Assembly (NCBI RefSeq): GCF_000161795.2
Contig: NZ_CP006882.1
Span: 372,001-436,000, forward strand
Direction: 5' to 3'
Length of the DNA stretch: 64,000 nt
Source: Synechococcus sp. WH 8109
Lineage (GTDB): Bacteria; Cyanobacteriota; Cyanobacteriia; PCC-6307; Cyanobiaceae
This document shows positions 55,578-64,000 of this stretch, one piece after another; position 1 is the first letter of the stretch, and each line of letters begins with the position of its first letter. The notes below the pieces were generated by a model that saw only the letters and a list, made by a program, of their open reading frames with translations, was not told the DNA's origin and made no database searches. Position numbers and translations under genes: made by a program.

Positions 55578-56669
55578 TCAGATCATCATGGAGCTGATCG
55601 GATCTTCGCCCTCTTCGGCCTGCTCCATCAGCATCTGCTTGTAGCGAGCAGCCATTTCCTCGGCCTTTTCGAACACCTTCTGGGGGTCTGTGAGCATGTC
55701 GCCGGGTTCTGGCTCGAGAGCCTTCGTGGACAACGAAATCCGGCCGCGCTCGGCATCCAGATCGATAATCATCACTTTCATCTGATCATTCACGTTCAGC
55801 ACCGAGTGGGGAGTCTCGATGTGCTCGTGGCTGATCTCAGAAATGTGCAGCAGACCGCTGACACCACCGATGTCGATGAAGGCGCCGTAGGGCTTGATGC
55901 CGCGGACGGTACCCACCACAACTTCGCCCACTTCCAGGCGATTCATCTTCCGCTCCACCAGGGCGCGGCGGTGGCTGAGCACCAGGCGGTTGCGCTCTTC
56001 GTCCACCTCGAGGAACTTCAGAGGCAGGAAGTCGGCAACCAGTTCTTCCTTCGGCTTGCGGGTGCTGATGTGGGATCCGGGGATGAAGCCCCGAAGACCT
56101 TCCACGCGCACCAAGGCACCACCACGGTTGGTGGCAAACACTTCGGAGTAGATGGTGGCGTCTTCCTTCTGGAGCTGGCGGACCCGCTCCCATGCCCGCT
56201 GGTATTCGATCCGACGGATCGACAGCGCCAGCTGACCATCTTCGTTCTCCTCACTCATGATGAAGAACTCACGGATCTCGCCGGGCTGGAGCACGTCGCT
56301 CAGACCTTCGACCCGGTTGATCGACACCTCTTGCAGAGGCATGAAGGCAGCCGTCTTGGCGCCGATGTCGATCATGGCGCCCTTCGATTCCAGGGCGAAG
56401 ACCGTGCCGTTGACGATGTCGCCAGGCTTGAAGTTGTAGTCGTACTTGCTGAGGAGAGCCGCGAACTCATCCAGGGTGAATCCGGCGTCGTCCAGGCTGC
56501 GGCTAGCTGCGCGGCTGCTTGGATCATCCGCGGTGGGGACGTCTTCAGGAATGCTGAGGTCCTCAGCCTCAAACGCCTGTTCGGCGGCGGCGGTTTCTGC
56601 AGAGGCTTCTGTGGCGTTCGCGTCCTGAACCTGATCCTGGATCTGATCTTCTGTCGGAGTCGCAGACAT
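55578..56669 (-). CDS. rpsA: 30S ribosomal protein S1
   Basis: 363 aa with three S1 RNA-binding domains (GDIVNGTVFALESKGAMIDIGAKTAAFMP; DATIYSEVFATNRGGALVRVEGLRGFIPGS; GEVVVGTVRGIKPYGAFIDIGGVSGLLHIS), the usual number for cyanobacterial S1. An acidic, glutamine/alanine-rich N-terminus precedes them. A longer frame to 56738 exists; MSATPTEDQ is the natural start. Confidence 0.95.
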   Translation of the reverse strand: MSATPTEDQIQDQVQDANATEASAETAAAEQAFEAEDLSIPEDVPTADDPSSRAASRSLDDAGFTLDEFAALLSKYDYNFKPGDIVNGTVFALESKGAMIDIGAKTAAFMPLQEVSINRVEGLSDVLQPGEIREFFIMSEENEDGQLALSIRRIEYQRAWERVRQLQKEDATIYSEVFATNRGGALVRVEGLRGFIPGSHISTRKPKEELVADFLPLKFLEVDEERNRLVLSHRRALVERKMNRLEVGEVVVGTVRGIKPYGAFIDIGGVSGLLHISEISHEHIETPHSVLNVNDQMKVMIIDLDAERGRISLSTKALEPEPGDMLTDPQKVFEKAEEMAARYKQMLMEQAEEGEDPISSMMI

Positions 56670-56816
56670 GGGGGGCTGGCGGTCTACCTCAGGTGGGTAG
56701 TTCGAGAAAATCGCATGGAACGCCCGCCGACGTTTCACGGAGAACTACCGACTTTACAGACACGACCGACGGCTTTTTTTGCGCAGCGATGCTGTGCACG
56801 GGTTCAACGAACCGAT

Positions 56817-57299
56817 TCAACGCACGGTGGCCAGATGGTTCTGTTCCTGATCGGCGTTCAGTGTTTCCAGGGTCGACACGAAATCGTCAATGCCACGGAA
56901 CTGGCGGTAGACGGATGCGAACCGGATGTAGGCGACTTCGCTGATCTGCTTGAGATCACTCAGCACGAATTCACCGATCTCAGTGCTGCTGACTTCTTTG
57001 CCGGTGCGTTGCTGGAGTTTCAGTTCGAGTTCTTCCACGAGGGATTCGAGCCGAGAGGTGTCCAAGCCCGTTTTCTCGCAAGCTCGATTCAAGCCATGCA
57101 GCAATTTGCTGCGACTGAAGATTTCCCGGTTGCCGTTGCGTTTGATCACCGTGATCGGAACGGTCTCCACCCGTTCGTAGGTGGTGAAGCGAAATTCACA
57201 GTTGAGGCATTCACGCCGTCGTCTCACGCTGCGTCCACCATCCGCTGCCCTGGATTCGAGAACGCGACTATCTGTGTTTTGGCAGGAGGGACACTGCAT
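56817..57299 (-). CDS. nrdR: Transcriptional repressor NrdR
   Basis: 160 aa: N-terminal zinc ribbon [15 protein letters not shown]...[14 protein letters not shown] and an ATP-cone domain ([26 protein letters not shown]). NrdR represses ribonucleotide reductase genes according to dNTP/ATP levels. MQCPSCQ at 57299 is the conserved start. Confidence 0.94.
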   Translation of the reverse strand: MQCPSCQNTDSRVLESRAADGGRSVRRRRECLNCEFRFTTYERVETVPITVIKRNGNREIFSRSKLLHGLNRACEKTGLDTSRLESLVEELELKLQQRTGKEVSSTEIGEFVLSDLKQISEVAYIRFASVYRQFRGIDDFVSTLETLNADQEQNHLATVR

Positions 57300-57474
57300 C
57301 CCCGAGGGCATCAATTAGTTACACCAACTGTAGACAGTGATTTGAGACTTGAGAAGGGCCTCGTGGACATCAGTCTCATTTGAGTATTCCGTCGACAGCT
57401 GTTGCTGACGTGAGACTGCTGTGAACCGCTCGCGCGGACGAGACCGGCTTGCGACGGTGGGTGATGGAAAGCAT

Positions 57475-57502
57475 GAAAAAACCCCGCCGAGGCGGGGTTT
57501 TG
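57475..57502 (-). terminator. Terminator after psbB-psbT
   Basis: ACCCCGCC-GA-GGCGGGGT with a T run on the minus strand, 11 bp past the psbT stop. Confidence 0.9.
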
Positions 57503-57512
57503 GGAGATCAAA

Positions 57513-57608
57513 TCACTTACCGATTTTCGGCGGATCGCGGAAGGCGATTGCGAAGAAGAGGGTTGCAATCGCAAGGGTAAGGATGAGGACGTAAGCGAAG
57601 CTTTCCAT
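57513..57608 (-). CDS. psbT: Photosystem II reaction centre protein T
   Basis: 31 aa, [31 protein letters not shown], a single transmembrane helix and the standard PsbT sequence. 21 bp downstream of psbB in the usual psbB-psbT order. Confidence 0.95.
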   Translation of the reverse strand: MESFAYVLILTLAIATLFFAIAFRDPPKIGK

Positions 57609-57629
57609 CGTGTTGTTCCTAGAGGGCGA

Positions 57630-59189
57630 TCAGTTGAGGGGAGTTCCAGCGGGGGGAACGTAGCCCTCGGGCAGGCGACGGGTGGTTTTGTCACCGAGCT
57701 TGGCGAAGAGGCCAAACTCCACCTGATCTCCGAGGTCGGGATCAATTCCAGCAAACACGTCGCGGTACAGGGTGCGGGCACCGTGCCAGATGTGGCCGAA
57801 GAAGAACAACAGCGCGAAGGTGGCGTGGCCAAAGGTGAACCAGCCGCGTGGCGAGCTGCGGAACGTACCGTCAGAGTTGTAGGTCTCACGGTCGAAGTCG
57901 AAGGCTTCACCCAGCTGAGCCTTACGTGCTAGGCGCTTCACGTCGGCAGGGTCAGTGAAGGTCTGGCCATCCAGTGCGCCACCGAACACCTTGGCGATCA
58001 CGCCCTGTTGTTCGAAGGAGAACTTGGCTTCCGCACGACGGTAAGGAATGTCGGCACGGACGATGCCCTGCTCATCCTCAAGAACGACAGGGAAGTTCTC
58101 GAAGAAATTCGGAAGGCGACGTACCTCGAGATTGCGACCTTCGCTGTCGCTGAATGCGATGTGACCAACCCAAGCGGTTGCCAGACCATCGCCGTTCACC
58201 ATCGGACCCACGCGGAACAGACCGCCCTTGGCAGGGCTATTACCGACGTAGTCATAGAAGGCGAGCTTCTCAGGGATGGCCTCGAAGGCTTCTTCCTGGG
58301 TGGCGCCGTCGTCAATCGCGGTTTGAACGCGACGGTTGATTTCAGTTTTGAAGTAACTCTGATCCCACTGATAACGAGTGGGGCCAAACAGTTCGACGGG
58401 GGTTGCAGCAGAGCCGTACCACATGGTTCCAGCCACGATGAAGGCGGCGAAGAACACGGCTGCGATGGCACTGGCCAGAACTGTTTCGATGTTGCCCATC
58501 CGAAGCGCTTTGTAGAGGCGCTCGGGCGGACGAGTGGTGATGTGGAAAATGCCGGCGATGATCCCCACGATGCCAGCAGCAATGTGGTGAGCAACAATGC
58601 CGCCAGGGTTGAAGGGATTGAAGCCTTCGGGTCCCCATGACGGTTGAACCGCCTCGAGATGACCGGTTAATGCATATGGATCAGAGATCCACATGCCTGG
58701 CCCGAATACGCCAGTGAGGTGGAAAGCACCGAAACCGAAGCAGCCGAGTCCAGCGAGAAGCAGGTGGATGCCAAAGATCTTTGGCAGATCTAGAGCGGGT
58801 TCGCCGGTGCGGGGATCTTGCCAAATCTCAAGATCCCAGTAAGTCCAGTGCCAGATGGCGGCCAGCATCATTAGGCCGGAGAAAACGATGTGAGCGGCAG
58901 CGACGCCCTCGAAACTCCAGAAACCGGGATCAACACCCGTTTCGCCGGTGATGCTCCATCCACCCCAGCTGCCTGTCACGCCAAGGCGGGACATGAAGGG
59001 CATCACGAACATGCCCTGACGCCACATTGGGTTCAGGACAGGATCAGACGGATCGAAAATGGCCAGCTCGTAGAGAGCCATGGAGCCGGCCCAGCCGGCT
59101 ACGAGGGCTGTATGCATGAGGTGCACAGCCAGAAGGCGGCCCGGGTCATTAATGACAACGGTGTGCACCCGATACCAGGGCAATCCCAT
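57630..59189 (-). CDS. psbB: Photosystem II core antenna protein CP47
   Basis: 519 aa. Starts [35 protein letters not shown], six transmembrane helices with chlorophyll-ligand histidines, and a large lumenal loop between helices V and VI. Full, normal length. Last residues [13 protein letters not shown]. Confidence 0.97.
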   Translation of the reverse strand: MGLPWYRVHTVVINDPGRLLAVHLMHTALVAGWAGSMALYELAIFDPSDPVLNPMWRQGMFVMPFMSRLGVTGSWGGWSITGETGVDPGFWSFEGVAAAHIVFSGLMMLAAIWHWTYWDLEIWQDPRTGEPALDLPKIFGIHLLLAGLGCFGFGAFHLTGVFGPGMWISDPYALTGHLEAVQPSWGPEGFNPFNPGGIVAHHIAAGIVGIIAGIFHITTRPPERLYKALRMGNIETVLASAIAAVFFAAFIVAGTMWYGSAATPVELFGPTRYQWDQSYFKTEINRRVQTAIDDGATQEEAFEAIPEKLAFYDYVGNSPAKGGLFRVGPMVNGDGLATAWVGHIAFSDSEGRNLEVRRLPNFFENFPVVLEDEQGIVRADIPYRRAEAKFSFEQQGVIAKVFGGALDGQTFTDPADVKRLARKAQLGEAFDFDRETYNSDGTFRSSPRGWFTFGHATFALLFFFGHIWHGARTLYRDVFAGIDPDLGDQVEFGLFAKLGDKTTRRLPEGYVPPAGTPLN

Positions 59190-59371
59190 GGGTCAGGTTC
59201 GGGGGACAAGACTGCATAAGCAGTCAGACATGGGCGATCGTAAGGGCTTCAGTCCATGGGGCGGGGGAAAAGTGATCTGCCCGCAACGGTCAGTGACATG
59301 AAAGTCAGTGCCCTGACGTTCACAAAACGCAATGCTTCGTCCCATGATGGGGGTTGGTTGCTTGTGAGCTC

Positions 59372-59848
59372 ATGCCCGTTATCAGGTTCGTTCGCGAAGG
59401 GCGTGATGTGGAGTGTTACCCCGGCGAGAATCTGCGTGAGGTAGCCCGGCGCGAGGGCATCGAGCTCTACGGACTTAAGGGGCAGCTGGGCAACTGCGGA
59501 GGGTGTGGACAATGCATCACCTGCTTCGTCTCCGTGGTCGACGAAGACAACGCAGATGCGCTGACGGCACGCACTGCCGTCGAAGACAGCAAGTTGCGCC
59601 GCAGACCCCAGGAGTGGCGTCTGGCATGCCAGGCCCTGGTGGAAAAGTCCGTCATGGTTCTCACCCGGCCTCAGGTGAGGCTCGCCAATGCCGATTCGAG
59701 ACTGGCTGCGGCCAGGCAGGCGCCGCTGCCGGCGGGTCCCACGGCATGGCCAGCGCCTCCGGTAAGTGAGCTCGATGAGGAGGACCAGGATGCGGTCGAT
59801 GAGGACGGCCGAGATGCCAAGGCTGCTACCGCCGGTGACGAGGCCTAA
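59372..59848 (+). CDS. 2Fe-2S ferredoxin-like protein
   Basis: About 158 aa. MPVIRFVREGRDVECYPGENLREVARREGIELYG is a beta-grasp fold, with the cluster ligands in LGNCGGCGQCITC. A long acidic C-terminal tail is unlike photosynthetic ferredoxin. It lies directly upstream of psbM, a conserved neighbourhood in cyanobacteria. Start chosen at MPVIRF. Confidence 0.82.
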   Translation: MPVIRFVREGRDVECYPGENLREVARREGIELYGLKGQLGNCGGCGQCITCFVSVVDEDNADALTARTAVEDSKLRRRPQEWRLACQALVEKSVMVLTRPQVRLANADSRLAAARQAPLPAGPTAWPAPPVSELDEEDQDAVDEDGRDAKAATAGDEA

Positions 59849-59907
59849 GGCAGACGCTCGCCAGGCCTCTTGTCGGTGATACCTTCGCGTGGACCCCTCC
59901 AACGGCC

Positions 59908-60012
59908 ATGGAAACCAACGATCTCGGATTCGTCGCCAGCCTCCTGTTCATCCTGGTTCCGGCGATCTTCCTGATCGTGCTCTACATCGGCACGCAGAAC
60001 AACGAGGCCTGA
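59908..60012 (+). CDS. psbM: Photosystem II protein M
   Basis: 34 aa: METNDLGFVASLLFILVPAIFLIVLYIGTQNNEA, a single helix at the PSII dimer interface and the standard PsbM sequence. 59 bp after the ferredoxin-like gene. Confidence 0.96.
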   Translation: METNDLGFVASLLFILVPAIFLIVLYIGTQNNEA

Positions 60013-60013
60013 T

Positions 60014-60862
60014 TCAGCCCTGTTCAGGCTCACGCACCAGCAGCACAGGGGCTGGTGCGTGCACTCGGATGTAGTCGCTGACTGATCCGCCCAGAAGCTT
60101 GTCCAAATCCACCAGCCCTCTGGCGACAAGAGGACGTCGGTCCTGAGAGGCGATGACCACGAGGTCGGCGTTGCATTCCGATGCAGCCAAGCAAACGCTG
60201 CGACCGATGTCCTTCCCTTCGGTGTGGATGGCTTTCATGTCAACACCGAAACCCCTGGCCCGCTGAACAGCGGCGTCAAGGACCTCGTCTGCTTTTGTGC
60301 GGCCTCCCCGGGAGGGTGCTGACTCCTGGCGTACGACATGAACACCGGTGAGTGTTCCGCCAGGGATTTCACGCACCAGTTCGCAGGCCGTCCGCAGAGC
60401 GTCGTCCCCAACGCCTGTTCCGTCGATCGTCACCATCACGCGGTTGACATGCTTGACGTAGAGGTCATCCCGCACGAGCAGCATCGGCCGCGTGGACAGC
60501 TGAAAGACGTATTGGCTGGTGCTGTTGGCCAGGATCGATTGAAGGCGTCCCAGTCCGCGGGATCCCATCACGATCAGGTCGGCCTGAACGTCATCGGCAA
60601 CCTTGAGCACGGTCTGCTTGGTGTCGCCCTCGCGAATCAAGGTGCTCACGCTTGATGGGCTGAGTCCCATGCGTGTGATTGCGCTGTTCAAGAGGTTTTC
60701 TGCTTCGTCGCGATGGCCGTCGGATTGCGACTTGCTTTGTTCCGAGACCACATGCAGCAAATTGATTTTTGCGGCCTTCAAGCTGGGAATGTCCTGGAGC
60801 ATCCGGATCATTTCCTCGACGTGACCCTTGCCCGAGTCGGCAATCAGAAGGTTCCTGAACAC
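60014..60862 (-). CDS. Tandem universal stress protein
   Basis: 282 aa, two USP domains. First: FRNLLIADSGKGHVEEM..., VSTLIREGDTK, DLIVMGSRGLGRLQSILANSTSQYV (ATP-type G2xG9GS motif). Second: NRVMVTIDGTGVGDDAL..., DLVVIASQDRRPLVARGLVDLDKLLGGSVSDYIRVHAPAPVLLV. Probably ATP-binding. Converges with psbM with one base between them. Confidence 0.87.
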   Translation of the reverse strand: MFRNLLIADSGKGHVEEMIRMLQDIPSLKAAKINLLHVVSEQSKSQSDGHRDEAENLLNSAITRMGLSPSSVSTLIREGDTKQTVLKVADDVQADLIVMGSRGLGRLQSILANSTSQYVFQLSTRPMLLVRDDLYVKHVNRVMVTIDGTGVGDDALRTACELVREIPGGTLTGVHVVRQESAPSRGGRTKADEVLDAAVQRARGFGVDMKAIHTEGKDIGRSVCLAASECNADLVVIASQDRRPLVARGLVDLDKLLGGSVSDYIRVHAPAPVLLVREPEQG

Positions 60863-60944
60863 AGGGAGATGAAGCAGCCTCTGCGGAAGCCTATGGGTGG
60901 TTGCCTCCGTGGAGAGAAGCTGATGTCACAGCGTTACGCGGATC

Positions 60945-61349
60945 ATGTACACCCTGACCAAGTGTGTGCTCCCGCATCACACCGATTACGCCGGTGTGAT
61001 GTGGCATGGGGCCTATGTGCAGTGGCTTGAGGAGGCCAGGGTTGAGGCCCTCCAGGCTGCGGGCCTTGGCTATGCCGCCATGACCGCGATGGGTGTCGAT
61101 ATGCCGGTGGTGTCCCTTCACCTGGATTACCGCCATCCGCTGCGGCACGGCGACGAAGTGTGTGTTGAAAGCCGATGCCCTGGTCAGCAGGGGGTGCGCT
61201 GGCCATGGGTCTCTCGCTTTGTCTGCAGAAACACTGTGGTTGCGGAGGCGTCGGTAAATCTGGTGATGGTGCGTGAGGGGCGCGTGCTCAGGCGCGTGCC
61301 GGCGCAGCTGCAGGAGGTGATGGATCAGCTGGTGCGCCAAGCGCCCTGA
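60945..61349 (+). CDS. Hotdog-fold thioesterase (DHNA-CoA hydrolase type)
   Basis: 134 aa. LPHHTDYAGVMWHGAYVQWLEEARVEAL has the 4HBT signature Asp-Tyr-x-x-x-x-x-His. In cyanobacteria such a protein hydrolyses 1,4-dihydroxy-2-naphthoyl-CoA in phylloquinone synthesis; whether this one does is inference. Followed at once by the decayed dprA. Confidence 0.78.
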   Translation: MYTLTKCVLPHHTDYAGVMWHGAYVQWLEEARVEALQAAGLGYAAMTAMGVDMPVVSLHLDYRHPLRHGDEVCVESRCPGQQGVRWPWVSRFVCRNTVVAEASVNLVMVREGRVLRRVPAQLQEVMDQLVRQAP

Positions 61350-61404
61350 ATCGACCCCTGAGATGCCGCTGCCGTTTTAGTGCGCATGTACTTATTCGGA
61401 ACTG

Positions 61405-62472
61405 GTGCGGGGGTGGTGGTCGCTCTGGACCTGTTGCCCTGGCTTGGGCAACGCACGAATAGCCGATCTGCGCAAGCTTTGCCGCGATCAAGCCATCGGC
61501 CCTGATCAGCTCTGGGGTTGGCCGATCGAACGCTTAAGCCAGGAGCTGGCTTAGCCGGCGTACTGTTTGAGTGACGTTGAGCTTTACAGGGTCGAGCACG
61601 GGTCTGCTCCGAAGCTTGACGTGCCTGCTTGTGCCCTTTTGCCGGGTGATCCTGATTGGCCTCGTTGCTTGGATGATGTGCACTCACCCTCTTCCGGGCT
61701 CTACGTCGAAGGGGATCGATCGCTGCTTCGGCACATCCATGCCCGTACAGCCATTGCGATGGTGGGCACGCGTTCCGCCTCGGATCATGGTCTTGCCATA
61801 GCTGAAGAACTGGGCCGTGTTCTGACCAAAGCGGGTTGGCCCGTCCTTAGTGTTCTTGCTTAAGGGATTGATGCTGCAGGCCATCGCTGCTGTTGGCCAG
61901 AAACGGTGCACCCATCGCGGTGTTGGGGACACCCTTGGACAGTGTCTATCCAGCCCACCACAGATCGTTGCAACAGCAGGTCGGCAGGCAAGGGCTGTTG
62001 ATCAGTCCGAGTCGGTCCGGCTGCCGTGTGCGCCCAGGGCACTTGGCGGCGCGGAAGCGTTGGTTGGTGGCCTTTGCCCAAGCGCTCGTGGTGGTGGAGT
62101 GTCCGCAACGAAGCGGGGCACTGATTTCGGCCCGCTTGGCGAACCGGATGTAGTGCCCCGTGTGGGTGGTTCCGGGGGATGCCCGCCGTTGGTCCTGTCG
62201 GGGCAGCAATGCCCTGCTTCGGGATGGTGCGACTGCCTTGGTTCACGCTAAGGATCTGCTCGCTTCCATTGGCGCGGGCCCTTTGAGGTCAGAGCAGTCA
62301 CGCGGCAAGCATTAACGGTTAATGGAGGCCATTGGCTCGGTGCGACCTTTGATCAGCTGGTGCTTCGTTTGCAGGGTTCCCCTGCTGAGCTGACCCCCAG
62401 CTTTTGGCCCTTGAGTGTCGGCGCGAACTGCTGTGTGATTCTGGATTGCATTGGCGCAAGCCTCGGCCTTGA
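61405..62472 (+). pseudogene. dprA: dprA, degraded DNA processing protein A
   Basis: DprA can be followed in pieces: RGWWSLWTCCPGLGNARIADL to a TAG at 61552; then YRVEHGSAPKLDVPACALLPGDPDWP, IAMVGTRSASDHG and GWPVLS to a TAA at 61861; GIDAAGH just beyond; a one-base loss in a TGTTGG run near 61890; then NGAPIAVLGTPLDSVYPAHH, RPGHLAARKRWLVAFAQALVVVECPQRSGALISARLA to a TAG at 62151; then CPVWVVPGDARRWSCRGSN. A winged-helix remnant runs to 62472. At least three stops and one frameshift make it a clear pseudogene. Confidence 0.9.
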
Positions 62473-63356
62473 GAGACTGCACAACCGTTGTCGGCACTGA
62501 TGTGTTGCAGTGGCGGCGCCAACAACTCGCCCGGGGTGGCACCTCGGCTGATCTGGATTGGTTGCTTGATCTGGCCGGTGGTCTTCGTTGGGCCAGCCTG
62601 CAACGGCTGTTGCTGGACCCCACGCGCACCGTCGCCCTGGAGCAGTCCCTTGAGGTGCTCTCTGAGCTGTGGGAGCGTCACCTTCACGGGAATGTTCCCC
62701 TCCAGCACCTGGTTGGGCTCTGTCCCTGGCGGGATGTGCTGCTTGAGTCGTCGCCTGCCGCATTGATTCCCCGTCAGGAAACGGAACTGCTGGTGGATCT
62801 GGCCATGAGCCAGTTCAAAACCACCCCTCCCGCTCGTTGGGCTGACCTCGGCACTGGTTCAGGGGCCATCGCTGTGGCTCTGGCCCGTGCCTGGCCGACG
62901 GCACCAGGGCATGGCGTCGACCTCAGTCCCGATGCCTTGCAGTTGGCAGAACACAATCTTCAGGGTTGCGCCCCGCATCACAACTGTTCGCTGCACCTCG
63001 GTTCGTGGTGGTCTCCCCTCAAGAGCTGGTGGGGAAGCCTGGATTTGGTGGTCAGCAATCCTCCATACATCCCCTGTGCTGTGGTTGACGGTCTTGAGGC
63101 TGTGGTTCGTGACCACGAACCTCACTTGGCGTTGCTTGGAGGAGCGGATGGCTTGGATGCGATCCGAACGGTGGTGGATGGAGCACCAACGGGGCTGTCG
63201 CCTGGGGGCTGGCTTCTGCTCGAACACCACTACGACCAGAGCGTTCAGGTGATCCAGCTGCTGCAGGATGCCGGCTTGGTGGAAGTCAGAGCGGCCGCTG
63301 ATCTTGAAGGGACCCTTCGCTTCGCGCTTGCTCGCAAACCTGCCGCATCAAGCTGA
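62469..63356 (+). CDS. prmC: Peptide chain release factor N5-glutamine methyltransferase
   Basis: About 295 aa. Motifs: PLQHLVGLCPWRD, LIPRQETELLVD, ADLGTGSGAIAVALA (SAM), LDLVVSNPPYIP (the NPPY active site for Gln methylation). It modifies RF1/RF2. A TTG start at 62469 overlaps the old dprA stop (TTGA); a GTG at 62499 would shorten the N-terminus. Upstream dprA is decayed, so expression may use read-through transcription. Confidence 0.92.
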   Translation: MRDCTTVVGTDVLQWRRQQLARGGTSADLDWLLDLAGGLRWASLQRLLLDPTRTVALEQSLEVLSELWERHLHGNVPLQHLVGLCPWRDVLLESSPAALIPRQETELLVDLAMSQFKTTPPARWADLGTGSGAIAVALARAWPTAPGHGVDLSPDALQLAEHNLQGCAPHHNCSLHLGSWWSPLKSWWGSLDLVVSNPPYIPCAVVDGLEAVVRDHEPHLALLGGADGLDAIRTVVDGAPTGLSPGGWLLLEHHYDQSVQVIQLLQDAGLVEVRAAADLEGTLRFALARKPAASS

Positions 63357-63384
63357 TGCAACTCCTGCGATGAAGGAAGGATTC

Positions 63385-63984
63385 ATGCCTGCTCCGGTTC
63401 TGGCCGCCTCCGACCTGGCGCTGCGGCTTCGTGCCGGTGAAGCCGCCATTATTCCCACCGATACGCTGCCGGGACTGGCGGTCCGTCCCGATCAAGCCCA
63501 GACCCTCTGGCGCTTGAAACGTCGACCAGCCGATAAGCCCCTCATTCTGATGGGAGCATCAGTCAAAGATTTGCTCCACGACGTGGCAGTTCCGTGCCAT
63601 CGGGAGGTTGCAGCGTTGGCTGAGCGCTATTGGCCTGGAGCGCTCACCCTGGTGTTGCCTGCCCGTGATGGCGGTGCGGGCCGGTATCTCAACCCAGGTG
63701 GCACAACGCTGGGCTGCCGCATTCCGGCCTGGGAGCAGACCCGCGCGCTGCTTCAGATCAGCGGGCCGTTGGCCACTACCAGTGCCAATCGCTCCGGTGA
63801 ACCCGCCAGCATGACCGCAGCAGAGGCGGCTCTGGTTTTCCCTGATGTCGCGCAGCTAGGTCCGCAGCCCTGGCCTCAACCCTCGGGCCAGGCCAGCACG
63901 GTGTTGGTCTGGGTCGAGGAAGGACGCTGGCGCCTGGTGCGCCGGGGTGCTGTGATTCCAGCAGGGGTTGAGGTGCTCGAGTGA
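63385..63984 (+). CDS. tsaC: L-threonylcarbamoyladenylate synthase (YrdC/Sua5 family)
   Basis: About 199 aa. AAIIPTDTLPGLAV, KRRPADKPLIL, YWPGALTLVLPA and GPLATTSANRSGEPA are the YrdC core; the protein makes threonylcarbamoyl-AMP for t6A tRNA modification. The ATG at 63385 has AAGGAAGG just upstream, a strong ribosome-binding site, so it is preferred over 63370. Ends 16 bp before the window edge. Confidence 0.92.
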   Translation: MPAPVLAASDLALRLRAGEAAIIPTDTLPGLAVRPDQAQTLWRLKRRPADKPLILMGASVKDLLHDVAVPCHREVAALAERYWPGALTLVLPARDGGAGRYLNPGGTTLGCRIPAWEQTRALLQISGPLATTSANRSGEPASMTAAEAALVFPDVAQLGPQPWPQPSGQASTVLVWVEEGRWRLVRRGAVIPAGVEVLE

Positions 63985-64000
63985 TCTCGCTTGTTGGGCT

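Noticed and set aside
57311-57910. 199-residue minus-strand frame near psbT
   Set aside because: It overlaps psbB and psbT in a different frame and is serine/proline-rich out-of-frame sequence.

Overview
The window reads as the chromosome of a marine picocyanobacterium of the Synechococcus subcluster 5.1 type. The evidence is a complete phycoerythrin I/II and phycocyanin rod gene region, divinyl-chlorophyll-free photosystem II genes in their usual cyanobacterial order (psbM, psbB, psbT), and a fused pantothenate synthetase/cytidylate kinase. The PBS region carries mpeZ plus two adjacent AraC-family regulators (the fciA/fciB pair) inside the rod region. That is the arrangement known as the CA4-A island of pigment type 3dA strains, which switch between phycoerythrobilin and phycourobilin in green and blue light. 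I cannot assign the strain from sequence alone.

Layout. (1) 0-12.8 kb is ordinary core genome: Mrp, HemF, a heme-assembly CCB-type protein, RNase D, a LpxB-related glycosyltransferase, tRNA-Cys, an aldo/keto reductase, PurM, RlpA, PanC/Cmk and a low-molecular-weight phosphatase. (2) 12.8-40.9 kb is the phycobilisome rod region: rpcF-rpcE-rpcT, rpcBA, pebAB, two S-type lyases, cpeBA, cpeYZ, the CA4 island (a Nif11-like gene, mpeZ and the two AraC genes), mpeU, mpeC, mpeBA, mpeY, three more Nif11-like genes, cpeR-cpeT-cpeS, the rod linkers cpeE, mpeD and cpeC, a pentapeptide protein, the membrane-anchored linker cpcL and a phycobiliprotein-like gene. Together these encode bilin synthesis (PebA, PebB), apoproteins, bilin lyases for individual cysteines, linkers and regulators. 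MpeY (PEB) and MpeZ (PUB) are paralogues expected to compete for MpeA Cys83. (3) 40.9-42.5 kb is a short core stretch.

(4) 42.50-51.07 kb is an integrated mobile element in the 3' end of tRNA-Phe. It has 26-bp direct repeats (att), a tyrosine recombinase just inside the left end, 11-bp tandem arm-like repeats at both ends, many tiny genes (several with signal peptides or cysteine motifs), and about 2 kb of non-coding DNA. That non-coding DNA is built from repeated structured modules with strong terminators. The repeat array is the least explained thing in the window and my best candidate for an undescribed system.

(5) 51.1-64 kb returns to core genome: comF (frameshifted), an FGGY kinase, metK, a HAD phosphatase, rpsA, nrdR, psbT, psbB, a ferredoxin, psbM, a universal stress protein, a thioesterase, a decayed dprA, prmC and tsaC. 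Both comF and dprA are competence-linked and both are broken as written.
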